Assembly: GCA_024225875.1 (NCBI GenBank)
Contig: JAAEMD010000580.1
Span: 1 to 17,079 of the forward strand
Source: a bacterium
GTDB lineage: Bacteria > Margulisbacteria > Marinamargulisbacteria > JAAEMD01
Length of the DNA stretch: 17,079 nucleotides
Direction of reading: 5' to 3'
Position 1 is the first letter of the stretch. Each line of letters starts with the position of its first letter. Under the pieces are notes generated by a model. That model was not told the origin of the DNA and ran no database searches. It saw only the letters and a list, made by a program, of their open reading frames with translations. The position numbers and the translations under genes were made by a program. Below are positions 1-8,622 of this stretch, piece after piece.

Positions 1-355
1 CACAGACTTTCAAGTGGAAAGTTACCTTAAATATCAAGGCAGTAAATTTGTTCAGCGTTTTGATGCGAATTCATATTTATATGTTACAAAAGCTATAAGC
101 TATTTTGATTTGCAAAAAAAATACGGCTCTTTAGATTCAGCTTTTGAAAAAACACGCTCTAAATTTCTTGTCATTTCTATTTCTTCTGACTGGCTGTACC
201 CACCGCAACAAAGTAAAAAAATGGTTAAAACTCTTATGAAGCTTAATAAAGAAGTTACTTATTGCGATATTGATTCATTATACGGGCATGATGCTTTTTT
301 GCTTGAGAACAAACAGCTCTCTCAAATAATAAGACCTTTTCTGGAGCAGGTATGA
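1..355 (+). CDS. metX: Homoserine O-acyltransferase, C-terminal part (cut by left edge)
   Basis: This is the C-terminal ~117 residues of an alpha/beta-hydrolase-fold homoserine O-acetyl/succinyltransferase, which activates homoserine for methionine synthesis in the cytoplasm. The frame is open to the left edge (first complete codon at 2). It reads TDFQVESYLKYQG, then RFDANSYLYVTKA, both characteristic of MetX, so the apparent GTG at 14 is internal and not a start. The expected catalytic Asp is seen in SSDWLYPP (codon 188-190) and the catalytic His in YGHDAF (codon 287-289), so the visible part looks intact. The TGA stop overlaps the metW ATG by 4 bases, which implies translational coupling. 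Acetyl versus succinyl donor cannot be judged because the deciding region is outside the window. Confidence 0.93.
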   Translation, partial: TDFQVESYLKYQGSKFVQRFDANSYLYVTKAISYFDLQKKYGSLDSAFEKTRSKFLVISISSDWLYPPQQSKKMVKTLMKLNKEVTYCDIDSLYGHDAFLLENKQLSQIIRPFLEQV

Positions 356-963
356 AAAAAACGAGCAAGGTCTATATACAAAAAATAACTGATTTCATAG
401 AACCTGATACCAAGGTACTTGATCTTGGTTGTGGTAATGGTGAACTGCTTGAGTATTTACGTAACGAAAAAAAAATAAAGGGTTATGGAATTGAGATAGA
501 TTTTAATAAAATTATTGATTGTGTTAAAAGAGGTATCTATGTATTTCATGGAAATATTGATGAAGGTTTACCTGAATTCACAAAAAATTCATACGACTAT
601 GTGATATTAAGTCAAACCCTGCAGCAGGTACATAAACCTTCATTTGTTCTTTCGGAGATGTTGAGGGTAGGAAAAAAAGTAATCGTCACCTTCCCTAACT
701 TTGGTTTCTGGAGCATAAGAGCCCAGCTTTTCTTTAAGGGAGTACCGCCCAAAACAGCTCAAATGCCTTATGACTGGCACAACACACCAAACATTAGAAT
801 CATAACCATCAAGAGTTTCCGAAAGCTTTGTAAAACAAAAAATATTACAATACTGAATGAGATTCCTATATGCAGGAAAAGTCTTATTCATAAAGTATTA
901 CCTGAAATGAATCCCAACCTCTTTTCAAGAGAAGTTATGTTTGTTATATGCAAAAAAATATAA
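352..963 (+). CDS. metW: MetW, methionine biosynthesis methyltransferase-fold protein
   Basis: A 203-residue class I SAM-methyltransferase-fold protein of the MetW family, the usual partner of MetX in proteobacteria and relatives. It is thought to be needed for MetX activity. The SAM-binding motif I is clear near residues 22-36 (VLDLGCGNGELLEYL). The family blocks IDEGL near 68, DYVILSQTLQQV near 81-92 and TFPNFGFW near 113-120 follow, and length fits the family. The start is fixed by the ATGA overlap with metX and a GGAG element at 343-346, five bases upstream. The metX-metW pairing is itself strong support. Nothing looks broken. Confidence 0.93.
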   Translation: MKKTSKVYIQKITDFIEPDTKVLDLGCGNGELLEYLRNEKKIKGYGIEIDFNKIIDCVKRGIYVFHGNIDEGLPEFTKNSYDYVILSQTLQQVHKPSFVLSEMLRVGKKVIVTFPNFGFWSIRAQLFFKGVPPKTAQMPYDWHNTPNIRIITIKSFRKLCKTKNITILNEIPICRKSLIHKVLPEMNPNLFSREVMFVICKKI

Positions 964-979
964 AACAAGGAGCCGGTTA

Positions 980-1603
980 ATGACAAAAAAAGATGACAAT
1001 ATATTTTTCAAACAGATGGAAATTGGGCTAATGAATAATTATGTATATTTCATTGGTGATAAAAGCACAGGAGAAACTGCAGTTGTAGATCCTGCCTGGA
1101 ATACAGACACAATAAAAAATGAAGCTGAAAAAGCTGGTTATAAAATAACAGCTGTTCTACTTACTCATGGTCACTATGATCATTCTAATGCAGTCAAGGA
1201 ACTTACTGATAATTCGGATATCCCTGTCTATGTGTCAAAACATGAATTACCTCTTTATAAACCAGCTGATGATAATATAAAGGACGTTGAACATAATGAT
1301 ATTATTAATATAGGTAATATAGAAATAAAGTGTATTCATACACCAGGTCATTCAACAGGCTGTGTATGTTATCTGGCCAGCAATATTTTATTAACAGGAG
1401 ATACTCTTTTTATTGATGGCTGCGGGCGATGTGACCTTCCTGGCGGTGATGCTGAAGAAATGAAAATCACAATGGCTAATAAAATCAAGCCCTTAAGTGA
1501 TGATTTGATAGTGTATCCCGGGCATAATTATAACAGTAAAAGCAGCGATACTCTGGGCAATCAAAAGAAAACCAATCCTTCATTAAGTAACGTATACACA
1601 TGA
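980..1603 (+). CDS. MBL-fold metallo-hydrolase (glyoxalase II / ETHE1-like)
   Basis: A 207-residue metallo-beta-lactamase-fold hydrolase. The metal ligands are all visible: the THGHYDH motif (His63, His65, Asp67, His68), His120 or His124 in HTPGHS, Asp141 in TGDTLF, and His182 in YPGHNY. The block DGCGRCDLPGGD resembles the GCGRTDF region of persulfide dioxygenases and glyoxalase II-like enzymes, so a thiol-ester or persulfide substrate is plausible but not proven. I chose the ATG at 980 because AAGGAG lies at 967-972 with a seven-base spacer. A longer in-frame start at 941 would sit inside metW and has no such site. It follows metW by 16 bases and is probably cotranscribed with metX-metW. 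Confidence 0.85.
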   Translation: MTKKDDNIFFKQMEIGLMNNYVYFIGDKSTGETAVVDPAWNTDTIKNEAEKAGYKITAVLLTHGHYDHSNAVKELTDNSDIPVYVSKHELPLYKPADDNIKDVEHNDIINIGNIEIKCIHTPGHSTGCVCYLASNILLTGDTLFIDGCGRCDLPGGDAEEMKITMANKIKPLSDDLIVYPGHNYNSKSSDTLGNQKKTNPSLSNVYT

Positions 1604-1647
1604 TTAAATATTTTATTGGTGATGATTAAGTAAAGAAGAATTCTGGC

Positions 1648-1675
1648 AGCACAGTTTTTAAATGCTGTGTTTAAA
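1648..1675 (+). terminator. Weak candidate terminator after the met operon
   Basis: AGCACAG (1648-1654) can pair with CTGTGTT (1665-1671), including one G-U pair, around a ten-base loop. Only a short, interrupted T-run follows. It sits in the 120-bp gap between the metabolic genes and the exporter operon, where an operon boundary is expected. The stem is short and the tail poor, so this is tentative. Confidence 0.3.
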
Positions 1676-1686
1676 TAATTCTATTA

Positions 1687-1716
1687 TTGCTTTAAGTAAT
1701 GAATCTAAGTTAAAAT
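1687..1716 (+). promoter_or_regulatory. Candidate promoter of the exporter operon
   Basis: TTGCTT at 1687-1692 and TAAAAT at 1711-1716 are separated by 18 bases and resemble -35 and -10 boxes. The -10-like box ends only seven bases before the ATG at 1724, so a transcript from it would have essentially no leader. No Shine-Dalgarno sequence is visible before that ATG. In such AT-rich DNA chance matches are common. Confidence 0.3.
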
Positions 1717-1723
1717 AAATTAT

Positions 1724-2719
1724 ATGGAAAAAGATAACCATCAGGTTCAGCTATCATCGCCTGATCAACTTGATCAGTTAATAAAGTCTACCCCATCAAT
1801 GGAGTGGTTTGCGCTTACAGGCCTGATATTAATTGCTTTTTTAGTATTTATATGGAGTGTTTTCGGTACAGTAACTGTAAAAGTCCAGGGAAATGGTATT
1901 CTAATACAACCTGGTGGTGTTTTTAATATTGTATCTTTTAACTATGGGAAATTATCCAGAATCCTTGTCAATGTAGGAGACTTTGTAAAGGAAGGACAGG
2001 TAGTAGCTACTGTGTCTCAACCTAACCTGGAATTTAAATTAAAACATCAAAAATCTCAATTAAAAGAACTGTATCATCAGCGTAGAAATTTATTTCTTTT
2101 GAAATCAAAAGATGCAATTTCAAAATTAAAAGAAACAAATACCAATATAAGCAAAATAAAAAGCGCCATAAAACAACTGGAAGAAAAAATTGCTTTTTCA
2201 TCTACCATAAAAAGTTCTTATACAGGTAAAATCCTGGAAATCATGGCTGATGAGGGAACATTAATACGGGTTGGCGACCCTCTAATAAATCTTGAGTTGA
2301 TTTCAGAAATCGGTCAAGAACATCTGGAAGCTGTTATTTATTTACCGCCAACAGAAGGTAAAAAAGTAATAAACGATATGGTAGTAAATATTAATCCATC
2401 AACAGTGCAAAAAGAACAGTACGGTGTATTAATAGGAAAAGTTACTGCTGTCTCTGAATTTCCGTCTACTTTTTCAGGAATGATGAGAATTCTAAAAAAT
2501 GAAACCCTTGCTAACAGCCTGTCGTCTAAAGGCGCTCCTTTAGAAATACGTGCTGAACTGGCAAAAAGCAAAAGTACAGTTAGCGGATATGAATGGTCAT
2601 CTCTAATGGGTCCTCCAATAAAATTAAACAGCGGCACCTTATGTAAAGTGTCAATCATTATTAAAAAAGAACGGCCCATTTATTATGTTATGCCTTTTTT
2701 AAAAGATTTTTTAAACTAA
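1724..2719 (+). CDS. NHLP-type peptide export system, HlyD-like membrane fusion protein
   Basis: A 331-residue periplasmic adaptor that should bridge the inner-membrane ABC exporter encoded just downstream to an outer-membrane exit. The N-terminus (LSSPDQLDQLIKSTPSMEW) matches the distinctive start of the NHLP bacteriocin-system secretion protein family. One membrane segment follows at about residues 29-48. Next come the first half of a lipoyl-like domain (about 57-105, with NVGDFVKEGQVVATV), a short helical hairpin with coiled-coil character (about 105-160), the second lipoyl half (TGKILEIMADEGTLIRVGDPL) and a C-terminal beta-rich region. The hairpin is much shorter than in classical HlyD, as is usual for this family. 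It lies seven bases before the peptidase transporter gene. No outer-membrane TolC-like partner is in the window. Confidence 0.88.
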   Translation: MEKDNHQVQLSSPDQLDQLIKSTPSMEWFALTGLILIAFLVFIWSVFGTVTVKVQGNGILIQPGGVFNIVSFNYGKLSRILVNVGDFVKEGQVVATVSQPNLEFKLKHQKSQLKELYHQRRNLFLLKSKDAISKLKETNTNISKIKSAIKQLEEKIAFSSTIKSSYTGKILEIMADEGTLIRVGDPLINLELISEIGQEHLEAVIYLPPTEGKKVINDMVVNINPSTVQKEQYGVLIGKVTAVSEFPSTFSGMMRILKNETLANSLSSKGAPLEIRAELAKSKSTVSGYEWSSLMGPPIKLNSGTLCKVSIIIKKERPIYYVMPFLKDFLN

Positions 2720-2726
2720 TAACGCT

Positions 2727-4928
2727 ATGGCATTGAGTAAACCAGGTATTGGAAGTTACTTATATAAATTCTTTTCACCACGCATACATACCCCTTTACT
2801 GCTCCAGATGGAGGCTGTAGAGTGTGGTGCAGCAGCATTAGGAATTATACTTGCTTACTTTGGCAGAGAAATTCCTTTAGAAGAGCTTAGAATTGAATGT
2901 GGGGTATCAAGAGACGGCAGCAGAGCAGTAAATATAATAAAAGTAGCCAGTAAATATGGTCTTACTGCAAATGCTTTTCACGCTGAACAAAAGAAAATAA
3001 AAAGTTTAACTTTCCCCTTAATAGCATTCTGGGAGAGTAATCATTTTCTGGTTGTAGAAGATTTTAAAAACGGCAGTGTTTATCTTAATGACCCTGTTTT
3101 TGGACATAGAGTTGAAACTGAAAAATACTTTTTCAGACATTACTCAGATATTGCAGTTGTTTTTACTCTGACTTCAAATTTCAAAAAAAGCGAAAAAAAG
3201 AATTTTTTCATAGAAAAAATAATAAAAACCTTAAAAGGTTATAAATCAGCTATTTATTACATACTGATAACAGCTTTTTTCATGATACTTTCCGGAATAA
3301 TTATGCCACTCCTTTTAAGGCTGTTTATTGACCAGGTGCTGATAGCAGGAACTCTTGACTGGATAAAGCCTCTTATAGCCGGCATGCTGGGAGTTGCTGC
3401 TGTTCATACTGTGTTAAGAATGCTGCAAAACAGGATTATTAACAGGTTTGAAGCAAAGTACTCTATCGAAAACTCCAGTAGATTCATCTGGCGTCTTTTA
3501 TCTCTTCCTGCACATTTTTTTGCACAACGATCTATTGGAGAAATCAGTTCAAGATCTAATCTGCCTAAAATTTTTGCGCATCATTTAAGCAGTGATCTAC
3601 TTACAGCAGTATCTAACTATATGTTAATGATTTTTTATATATTAATAATGCTCCAGTACAGTGTTCCACTGACAATGCTGGGGATATTAATAACATTAGT
3701 TAATGTCATAGTATTGAAAATAATTCATACCGAAAAGAAAACACTCAATCAAAAACTTCAATATGAAAGCAGCAAACTTATGGGAGCAACCATAACAGGT
3801 CTCCAGGCAATTGAAACTATTAAGGCTAACGGTACAGAACCAGAATTCTTTTCAAAATGGTCAGGTTATCAGGCAAAAGTATTAAATACACAGAGAAAAT
3901 TAGCCTTTTCCCTGCAAATTATCAGCATAGTTCCTGTTTTACTGACATCTTTAAATACAGCTGTTATTCTCTCTTATGGCAGTGTACTGATAATGAAAGG
4001 CCAGCTGAGCATGGGAATGCTTGTGGCTTTTATGAGCTTAATGGCAAGCTTTATAGCACCTGTTAACAGGCTTATCAGTCTTGATAATATAATAGGTAAA
4101 ATGCAGACAAGTATTAATCGCATTAATGATCTAGTAAACTACAAAAATGATTCTTATATAAAGACATCACTGGACTCATCTGATAATAAAAATACTGATT
4201 CAGTAATCAAGTTATCAGGTAAAATTGAACTGAAAAACATAACATTTGGATATAACAACCTGGAAAAGCCTTTTATCAATAATTTAACTTTATCTATTAA
4301 GCCTGGAACCAGGGTTGCCCTGGTAGGCCCTTCCGGTTGTGGAAAATCTACAATATCAAAACTGGTCAGCGGTCTTTATAAGCCATGGAAGGGATCAATC
4401 AATATTGATGGCAATCCAATTTCTTCATTTTCAAGAAATATACTAAGTCATTCTATCGCAATGGTAAATCAGGATATTTTCCTGTTTAAGGATACTGTTA
4501 AAAACAATATTACCCTCTGGAACGATACTATCCCTGGCAATACTATAACTAAAGCTGCCAAAGATGCGCTGATCCACCATAAAATTGCTGCCAGAACAGG
4601 TGGTTATGATAGTATTATTGACGAAGGCGGTGTTAATTTCAGCGGAGGAGAACGTCAGCTTATAGAAATAGCAAGAGCATTAGTCATTAACCCAGTATTT
4701 CTGATCCTTGATGAGGCGACAAGCGCACTGGATGCAGAAACAGAAAGACAGATAGACGCCAGCCTCAGAAAACGAGGATGTACCTGCCTTATAATATCCC
4801 ATAGATTAAGTACAATAAGAGACTGTGATGAAATTATTGTGCTGGATAAGGGAGAACTGATTAACAGAGGAACTCATGACGATCTATACAGTAAGTGTGA
4901 AATTTACCGGAGATTAATTAATTATTAA
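2727..4928 (+). CDS. NHLP-type ABC exporter with C39 leader peptidase
   Basis: A 733-residue peptidase-containing ABC transporter that cleaves a double-glycine-type leader and exports the core peptide across the inner membrane. Residues ~20-150 are a C39 peptidase with Gln27, Cys33 (QMEAVECGAAALG), His106 (SNHFLVV) and Asp122 (LNDPVFG), so it looks catalytically competent. Residues ~165-455 form the membrane domain. The nucleotide-binding domain follows, with Walker A GPSGCGKST near 535, signature FSGGERQ near 637, Walker B FLILDEATSALD near 657 and H-loop SHR near 690. The order peptidase-permease-ATPase directly before a second NBD transporter is the hallmark of NHLP/NHLM loci. No clear Shine-Dalgarno precedes the ATG at 2727, and close spacing suggests coupling to the upstream gene. 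Confidence 0.92.
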   Translation: MALSKPGIGSYLYKFFSPRIHTPLLLQMEAVECGAAALGIILAYFGREIPLEELRIECGVSRDGSRAVNIIKVASKYGLTANAFHAEQKKIKSLTFPLIAFWESNHFLVVEDFKNGSVYLNDPVFGHRVETEKYFFRHYSDIAVVFTLTSNFKKSEKKNFFIEKIIKTLKGYKSAIYYILITAFFMILSGIIMPLLLRLFIDQVLIAGTLDWIKPLIAGMLGVAAVHTVLRMLQNRIINRFEAKYSIENSSRFIWRLLSLPAHFFAQRSIGEISSRSNLPKIFAHHLSSDLLTAVSNYMLMIFYILIMLQYSVPLTMLGILITLVNVIVLKIIHTEKKTLNQKLQYESSKLMGATITGLQAIETIKANGTEPEFFSKWSGYQAKVLNTQRKLAFSLQIISIVPVLLTSLNTAVILSYGSVLIMKGQLSMGMLVAFMSLMASFIAPVNRLISLDNIIGKMQTSINRINDLVNYKNDSYIKTSLDSSDNKNTDSVIKLSGKIELKNITFGYNNLEKPFINNLTLSIKPGTRVALVGPSGCGKSTISKLVSGLYKPWKGSINIDGNPISSFSRNILSHSIAMVNQDIFLFKDTVKNNITLWNDTIPGNTITKAAKDALIHHKIAARTGGYDSIIDEGGVNFSGGERQLIEIARALVINPVFLILDEATSALDAETERQIDASLRKRGCTCLIISHRLSTIRDCDEIIVLDKGELINRGTHDDLYSKCEIYRRLINY

Positions 4929-4931
4929 AAA

Positions 4932-7847
4932 ATGAAAGATATTTTTATTAAAAAAGGAAAAATAAGATCAATAGGTGGAAACCAGCCTCTTCTACTTAAT
5001 AGAAAAACTCATGTTTACTATATAATATCCGGTTTTGCTGAGGTTTTTTCAACTGAAATTAAAAACAATCATGCCAGTGGTAAAAGGGAACATTTATTTA
5101 CTGCTGAAGAAGGAGATTTACTGTTTGGAATGAATCTCTATGATTATAAAAGCAATAGAGGTCTGGTTGTCATAGGAAACATTGATACCAGGGTTGTCGT
5201 AATTACCATTTCAAATTTAAAAAAACTCATAAACGCAGAGCATTATAAAATAGATATATGTAATTTAATAGATAACTGGATATATAATCTTTCTCAAGGC
5301 TTATCCAAAACAATCGTATCTCGTCCTAAAGCCGATATCTTTATTGAGAAAGACAATAATTATCTTATTTTAAATGGAGAAACAGTTAAAACAAAAAAAA
5401 GAATTACCTGGTTAGTATGTGAAGAAGGAAATGCAGTTTATCTGGGTATGGAAGATTTGTCTGATCCTGAAACAACCCCTTTCCCTCTGGCTTTACACAG
5501 CTGGATACAGACCACAACACCATCAAAAATAGCAGCATACGATACTCAACTCCTGATTCAAAACTGCAATTTCTGGAAATTCATGGATTCTTTTTATAAG
5601 ACTTTTTTCCTGTGCGACTTCTGGAACTTTAATCTACTTATGGTAGATGAGCTGAACCAGTTAAAAGAAAGAATTAAGCTGGACAGAAACTCAAACGATA
5701 TGGCATTTCTTAAACTGGCATCAATAGTTGACGAACAAAAATTACCAAAATTTGATTCTGATATAGATGACCCGGTATATATATCCTGTAAAATTATTGC
5801 TGAACACCTTGACCTGGAACTGCATCACCTCTCAGAACTGGATAAAAAAAGAAGAGATGAGCCTGCCGATACAACAAAAAAATCCAACATAAGAACCCGC
5901 ATGGTATTTCTTAATCAGAACTGGTGGAAACATGACAGCGGCCCATTACTCGCATTTTTAAAAGAGAATAGCCGTCCTGTAGCAATTATACCTGTAAAAC
6001 AAGGTGTCTATGAAATACATGACCCTGTAGAGAAAAAAAGTTATATTTTGACAGAAGATAATGCACATCAGATTCAACACTTTGGATATTCATTTTACAG
6101 AAACTTCAAGCCATATCCCCTGTCAAAAAGAGATGTACTCAGCTTTAGTTTGAAAAAAACTTCAACAGACTTTATACGTATACTATTTACAGGTATTACA
6201 GGCAGCATATTAGGGTTAGTACCGCCAGTTGCTGTTGTTTTACTATTTAACAGCATCATTCCTACAGCTGAGCATTTACAGTTTATACAGGTATCTATTG
6301 CCTTAATCTTTTCCAGCATATTTACAGCTGTCTTCAGTATTGTAAGAAATATATCCATGCTCAGGGTAATAGAAAAAATGGATTTCGATATTCAATCTGC
6401 CCTCTGGGATAGAATTTTAAATCTGCCAGCATCTTTTTTCAGAAAGTATTTAGTAGGAGACCTGGCAGCAAGAGCATTAGGAATACATTTTTTCAGACAA
6501 ACTTTATCAGACTCTGTAATCTCATCAATTTTAACTGGATTTTTTTCTTTTTCTAATATTATACTGCTCTATGTTCTTGATGTTAAATTAGCTGTTATCG
6601 CAACATTTTTCATTTTATTATATTTAATATTTAACTTTATAAGCTGTTTATTTTTTCTTAAATATCAAAAAGAGTTTTTAAATGTAAGTGGTTATTTATC
6701 CGGTCAAATAACACAGTTTATTACAGGAATTAACAAGTTAAAGGTTGCTGGCGCAGAAAGACGTGCCTTTACTGCATGGTCAAAAATATTTGGCGAACAA
6801 AAATTAGTAACAAATAAAATAAATCGTCTAAGCAACTTTATAAAAGACTTTTCTTTTTCTTTCCAGACAGTATCTTTAATCCTGATACTGGCTATAGCCA
6901 TATTAATGAAAAATGGCAATATAATGACAGGTACTTTTATTGGATTTTATATAGCACTGGGATCTGTTTTCTCAGCATTAACAGATATGATGAGCGGCCT
7001 GACAGCTGTTATTAAAATCATACCTGTTTTCGAAAGAACAGAACCAATACTGAAAAATATTCCTGAATCTCAGACTTCTAAAACTGATATAGATGATATT
7101 ACAGGTGAGATTGAGATAAACCATCTGTTTTTCCGCTACAAATCAGATAGCCCTGTTATTCTTAATGATTTAACACTGAATATTCAACCAGGTAAATTTT
7201 ATGCTATTGCCGGGCCATCCGGCTCCGGAAAATCCACAATATTACGACTATTATTAGGTTTTGAAAGTCCTGAGTCAGGTTCAGTATATTATGACGGACA
7301 AAACCTGTCCCGTATTAATATACAGTCACTTCGTCGCCAGATTGGTGTAGTACTTCAAAATAGTAAGCTTCTGCCTGGAAATATCTATACTAATATCGCC
7401 GGTGCCAGCAATATTTCCCTGGAAGAAGCCTATACTGCTGCAAATGAGGCCGGCTTTTCAGAAGATATCGATCAGTTACCTATGGGGATGGATACCATAG
7501 TATCTGAAGGCGGTGATAATTTTTCCGGTGGTCAAAAACAAAGATTACTTATTGCCAGAGCACTGGCATCCAGACCGCGTTTATTATTATTAGATGAAGC
7601 CACTTCAGCGCTCGACAACATGAATCAGGCAATAATAAAAGAAAGTATTGATAAACTGCAAATTACCAGGATTGTTATTGCTCATCGTTTGAGTACTATA
7701 AAAGATGCAGACTGCATTTTTGTTATTGATAAAGGCCGGGTGGTTCAAACTGGACAATACAATGACTTAATAAATGAACCTGGTATTTTTGCTGATTTAG
7801 CTAAAAGACAACTTGTTGTTAAACCATATAAATCAAGTATTGTTTGA
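4932..7847 (+). CDS. NHLP-type ABC exporter permease/ATPase with cNMP-binding-like N-terminus
   Basis: A 971-residue second half of the exporter, presumably pairing with the C39 transporter encoded three bases upstream. Residues 1-~105 resemble a cyclic-nucleotide-binding (CRP-like) beta-barrel (YYIISGFAEVFS, then AEEGDLLFGM). A middle region at about 320-395 (NQNWWKHDSGPLLAFL, then YEIHDPVEKKSYIL) is typical of this family and has no catalytic Cys, so it may be a docking or degenerate peptidase-like domain. Membrane helices follow at ~415-710. The NBD has Walker A GPSGSGKST near 760, FSGGQKQR near 862, LLLLDEATSALD near 885 and IAHR near 915, so it should hydrolyse ATP. Length and architecture match the NHLP permease/ATPase family. 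Whether the N-terminal domain binds a nucleotide is unknown. Confidence 0.9.
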   Translation: MKDIFIKKGKIRSIGGNQPLLLNRKTHVYYIISGFAEVFSTEIKNNHASGKREHLFTAEEGDLLFGMNLYDYKSNRGLVVIGNIDTRVVVITISNLKKLINAEHYKIDICNLIDNWIYNLSQGLSKTIVSRPKADIFIEKDNNYLILNGETVKTKKRITWLVCEEGNAVYLGMEDLSDPETTPFPLALHSWIQTTTPSKIAAYDTQLLIQNCNFWKFMDSFYKTFFLCDFWNFNLLMVDELNQLKERIKLDRNSNDMAFLKLASIVDEQKLPKFDSDIDDPVYISCKIIAEHLDLELHHLSELDKKRRDEPADTTKKSNIRTRMVFLNQNWWKHDSGPLLAFLKENSRPVAIIPVKQGVYEIHDPVEKKSYILTEDNAHQIQHFGYSFYRNFKPYPLSKRDVLSFSLKKTSTDFIRILFTGITGSILGLVPPVAVVLLFNSIIPTAEHLQFIQVSIALIFSSIFTAVFSIVRNISMLRVIEKMDFDIQSALWDRILNLPASFFRKYLVGDLAARALGIHFFRQTLSDSVISSILTGFFSFSNIILLYVLDVKLAVIATFFILLYLIFNFISCLFFLKYQKEFLNVSGYLSGQITQFITGINKLKVAGAERRAFTAWSKIFGEQKLVTNKINRLSNFIKDFSFSFQTVSLILILAIAILMKNGNIMTGTFIGFYIALGSVFSALTDMMSGLTAVIKIIPVFERTEPILKNIPESQTSKTDIDDITGEIEINHLFFRYKSDSPVILNDLTLNIQPGKFYAIAGPSGSGKSTILRLLLGFESPESGSVYYDGQNLSRINIQSLRRQIGVVLQNSKLLPGNIYTNIAGASNISLEEAYTAANEAGFSEDIDQLPMGMDTIVSEGGDNFSGGQKQRLLIARALASRPRLLLLDEATSALDNMNQAIIKESIDKLQITRIVIAHRLSTIKDADCIFVIDKGRVVQTGQYNDLINEPGIFADLAKRQLVVKPYKSSIV

Positions 7848-7882
7848 CTTTAAGCATATTGGTTATTAAAATTTATAAAGCG

Positions 7883-8617
7883 ATGAAGATAAAAGCTGTA
7901 AACTTAAATAAACGAACATTTAAAAATAATATAAAACAGACAACAGTCTTTCTTGTACTCTTTATGTCATTTTTGATTTTCAACCTTTCTGTAATACAGG
8001 CCGAATCAAAAAATTCAGAACGCCCTGTAAAAATAAAACCCGGCAAATCGAGAATCAACTATATTGACCAGCGTATATCACTTTATACCAAAGGAATAAT
8101 CACAGAAAATGAAATGACAAAGACAGACAGAAAAATATTGAAGCTATGTCAGGATGCTGCTAATGAGTGCAGAAGTGTCCTTGAAGATGCCATTATTAAA
8201 GGTATCAAAACAAAAAAAGAGATTTTTTCTACGCTCTACTTCCCAGTCTACCCTTTGAAGTCCCCTCGTACATTTTCTACTTTTTATGATGATTATACTG
8301 ATAAGCACATTACACCAGTAGAAGATGAGTATCTAAAAAAGGATAAAAAAATCATTTTTGTTGTTCTGGTAGACAAAAACGGATACTTACCTTCACATAA
8401 TACCAGATTCAGCAAAACAGATGCCAGCAGCATATCAAGTAATAGAACCAAAAGAATATTTAATGATCTTACAGGCTATTCTGCTGCTAACAATGTCAGC
8501 AGTTTTTTACTTCAGATTTATTATAGAGACACTGGCGAGGTAATCGCTGATGTTTCAGTGCCCGTATTTGTGAATGATATTCACTGGGGGGCATTACGCA
8601 TAGGTTACAAAAGGTAA
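7883..8617 (+). CDS. Exported stand-alone sensor-domain protein
   Basis: A 244-residue protein with a likely signal peptide: a Lys/Arg-rich start, a hydrophobic stretch at ~20-38 and a possible cleavage after VIQA (residue 40). No further membrane segment is apparent, so it is probably periplasmic. The mature part closely resembles the extracytoplasmic region of the phosphatase encoded next. Shared blocks are VDKNGYLPSHN / VDRNGYLPAHN, NRTKRIFNDL / NRTKRIFRDQ, YYRDTGEV / YHRDTGET and HWGALRIG / HWGAFRIG. From memory the same blocks occur in a sensory region of many methyl-accepting chemotaxis proteins, so ligand or redox sensing is likely, but the ligand is unknown. A TTG at 7844 overlaps the upstream stop and would add 13 residues. 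I prefer the ATG at 7883 because it gives a conventional signal peptide, though neither has a good ribosome site. Confidence 0.75.
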   Translation: MKIKAVNLNKRTFKNNIKQTTVFLVLFMSFLIFNLSVIQAESKNSERPVKIKPGKSRINYIDQRISLYTKGIITENEMTKTDRKILKLCQDAANECRSVLEDAIIKGIKTKKEIFSTLYFPVYPLKSPRTFSTFYDDYTDKHITPVEDEYLKKDKKIIFVVLVDKNGYLPSHNTRFSKTDASSISSNRTKRIFNDLTGYSAANNVSSFLLQIYYRDTGEVIADVSVPVFVNDIHWGALRIGYKR

Positions 8618-8622
8618 AGATT

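Noticed and set aside
941..979. Longer start for the MBL-fold gene at 941
   Set aside because: It overlaps metW, has no ribosome site, and adds residues (MLYAKKYKTRSRL) unlike the family, while 980 has AAGGAG at good spacing.
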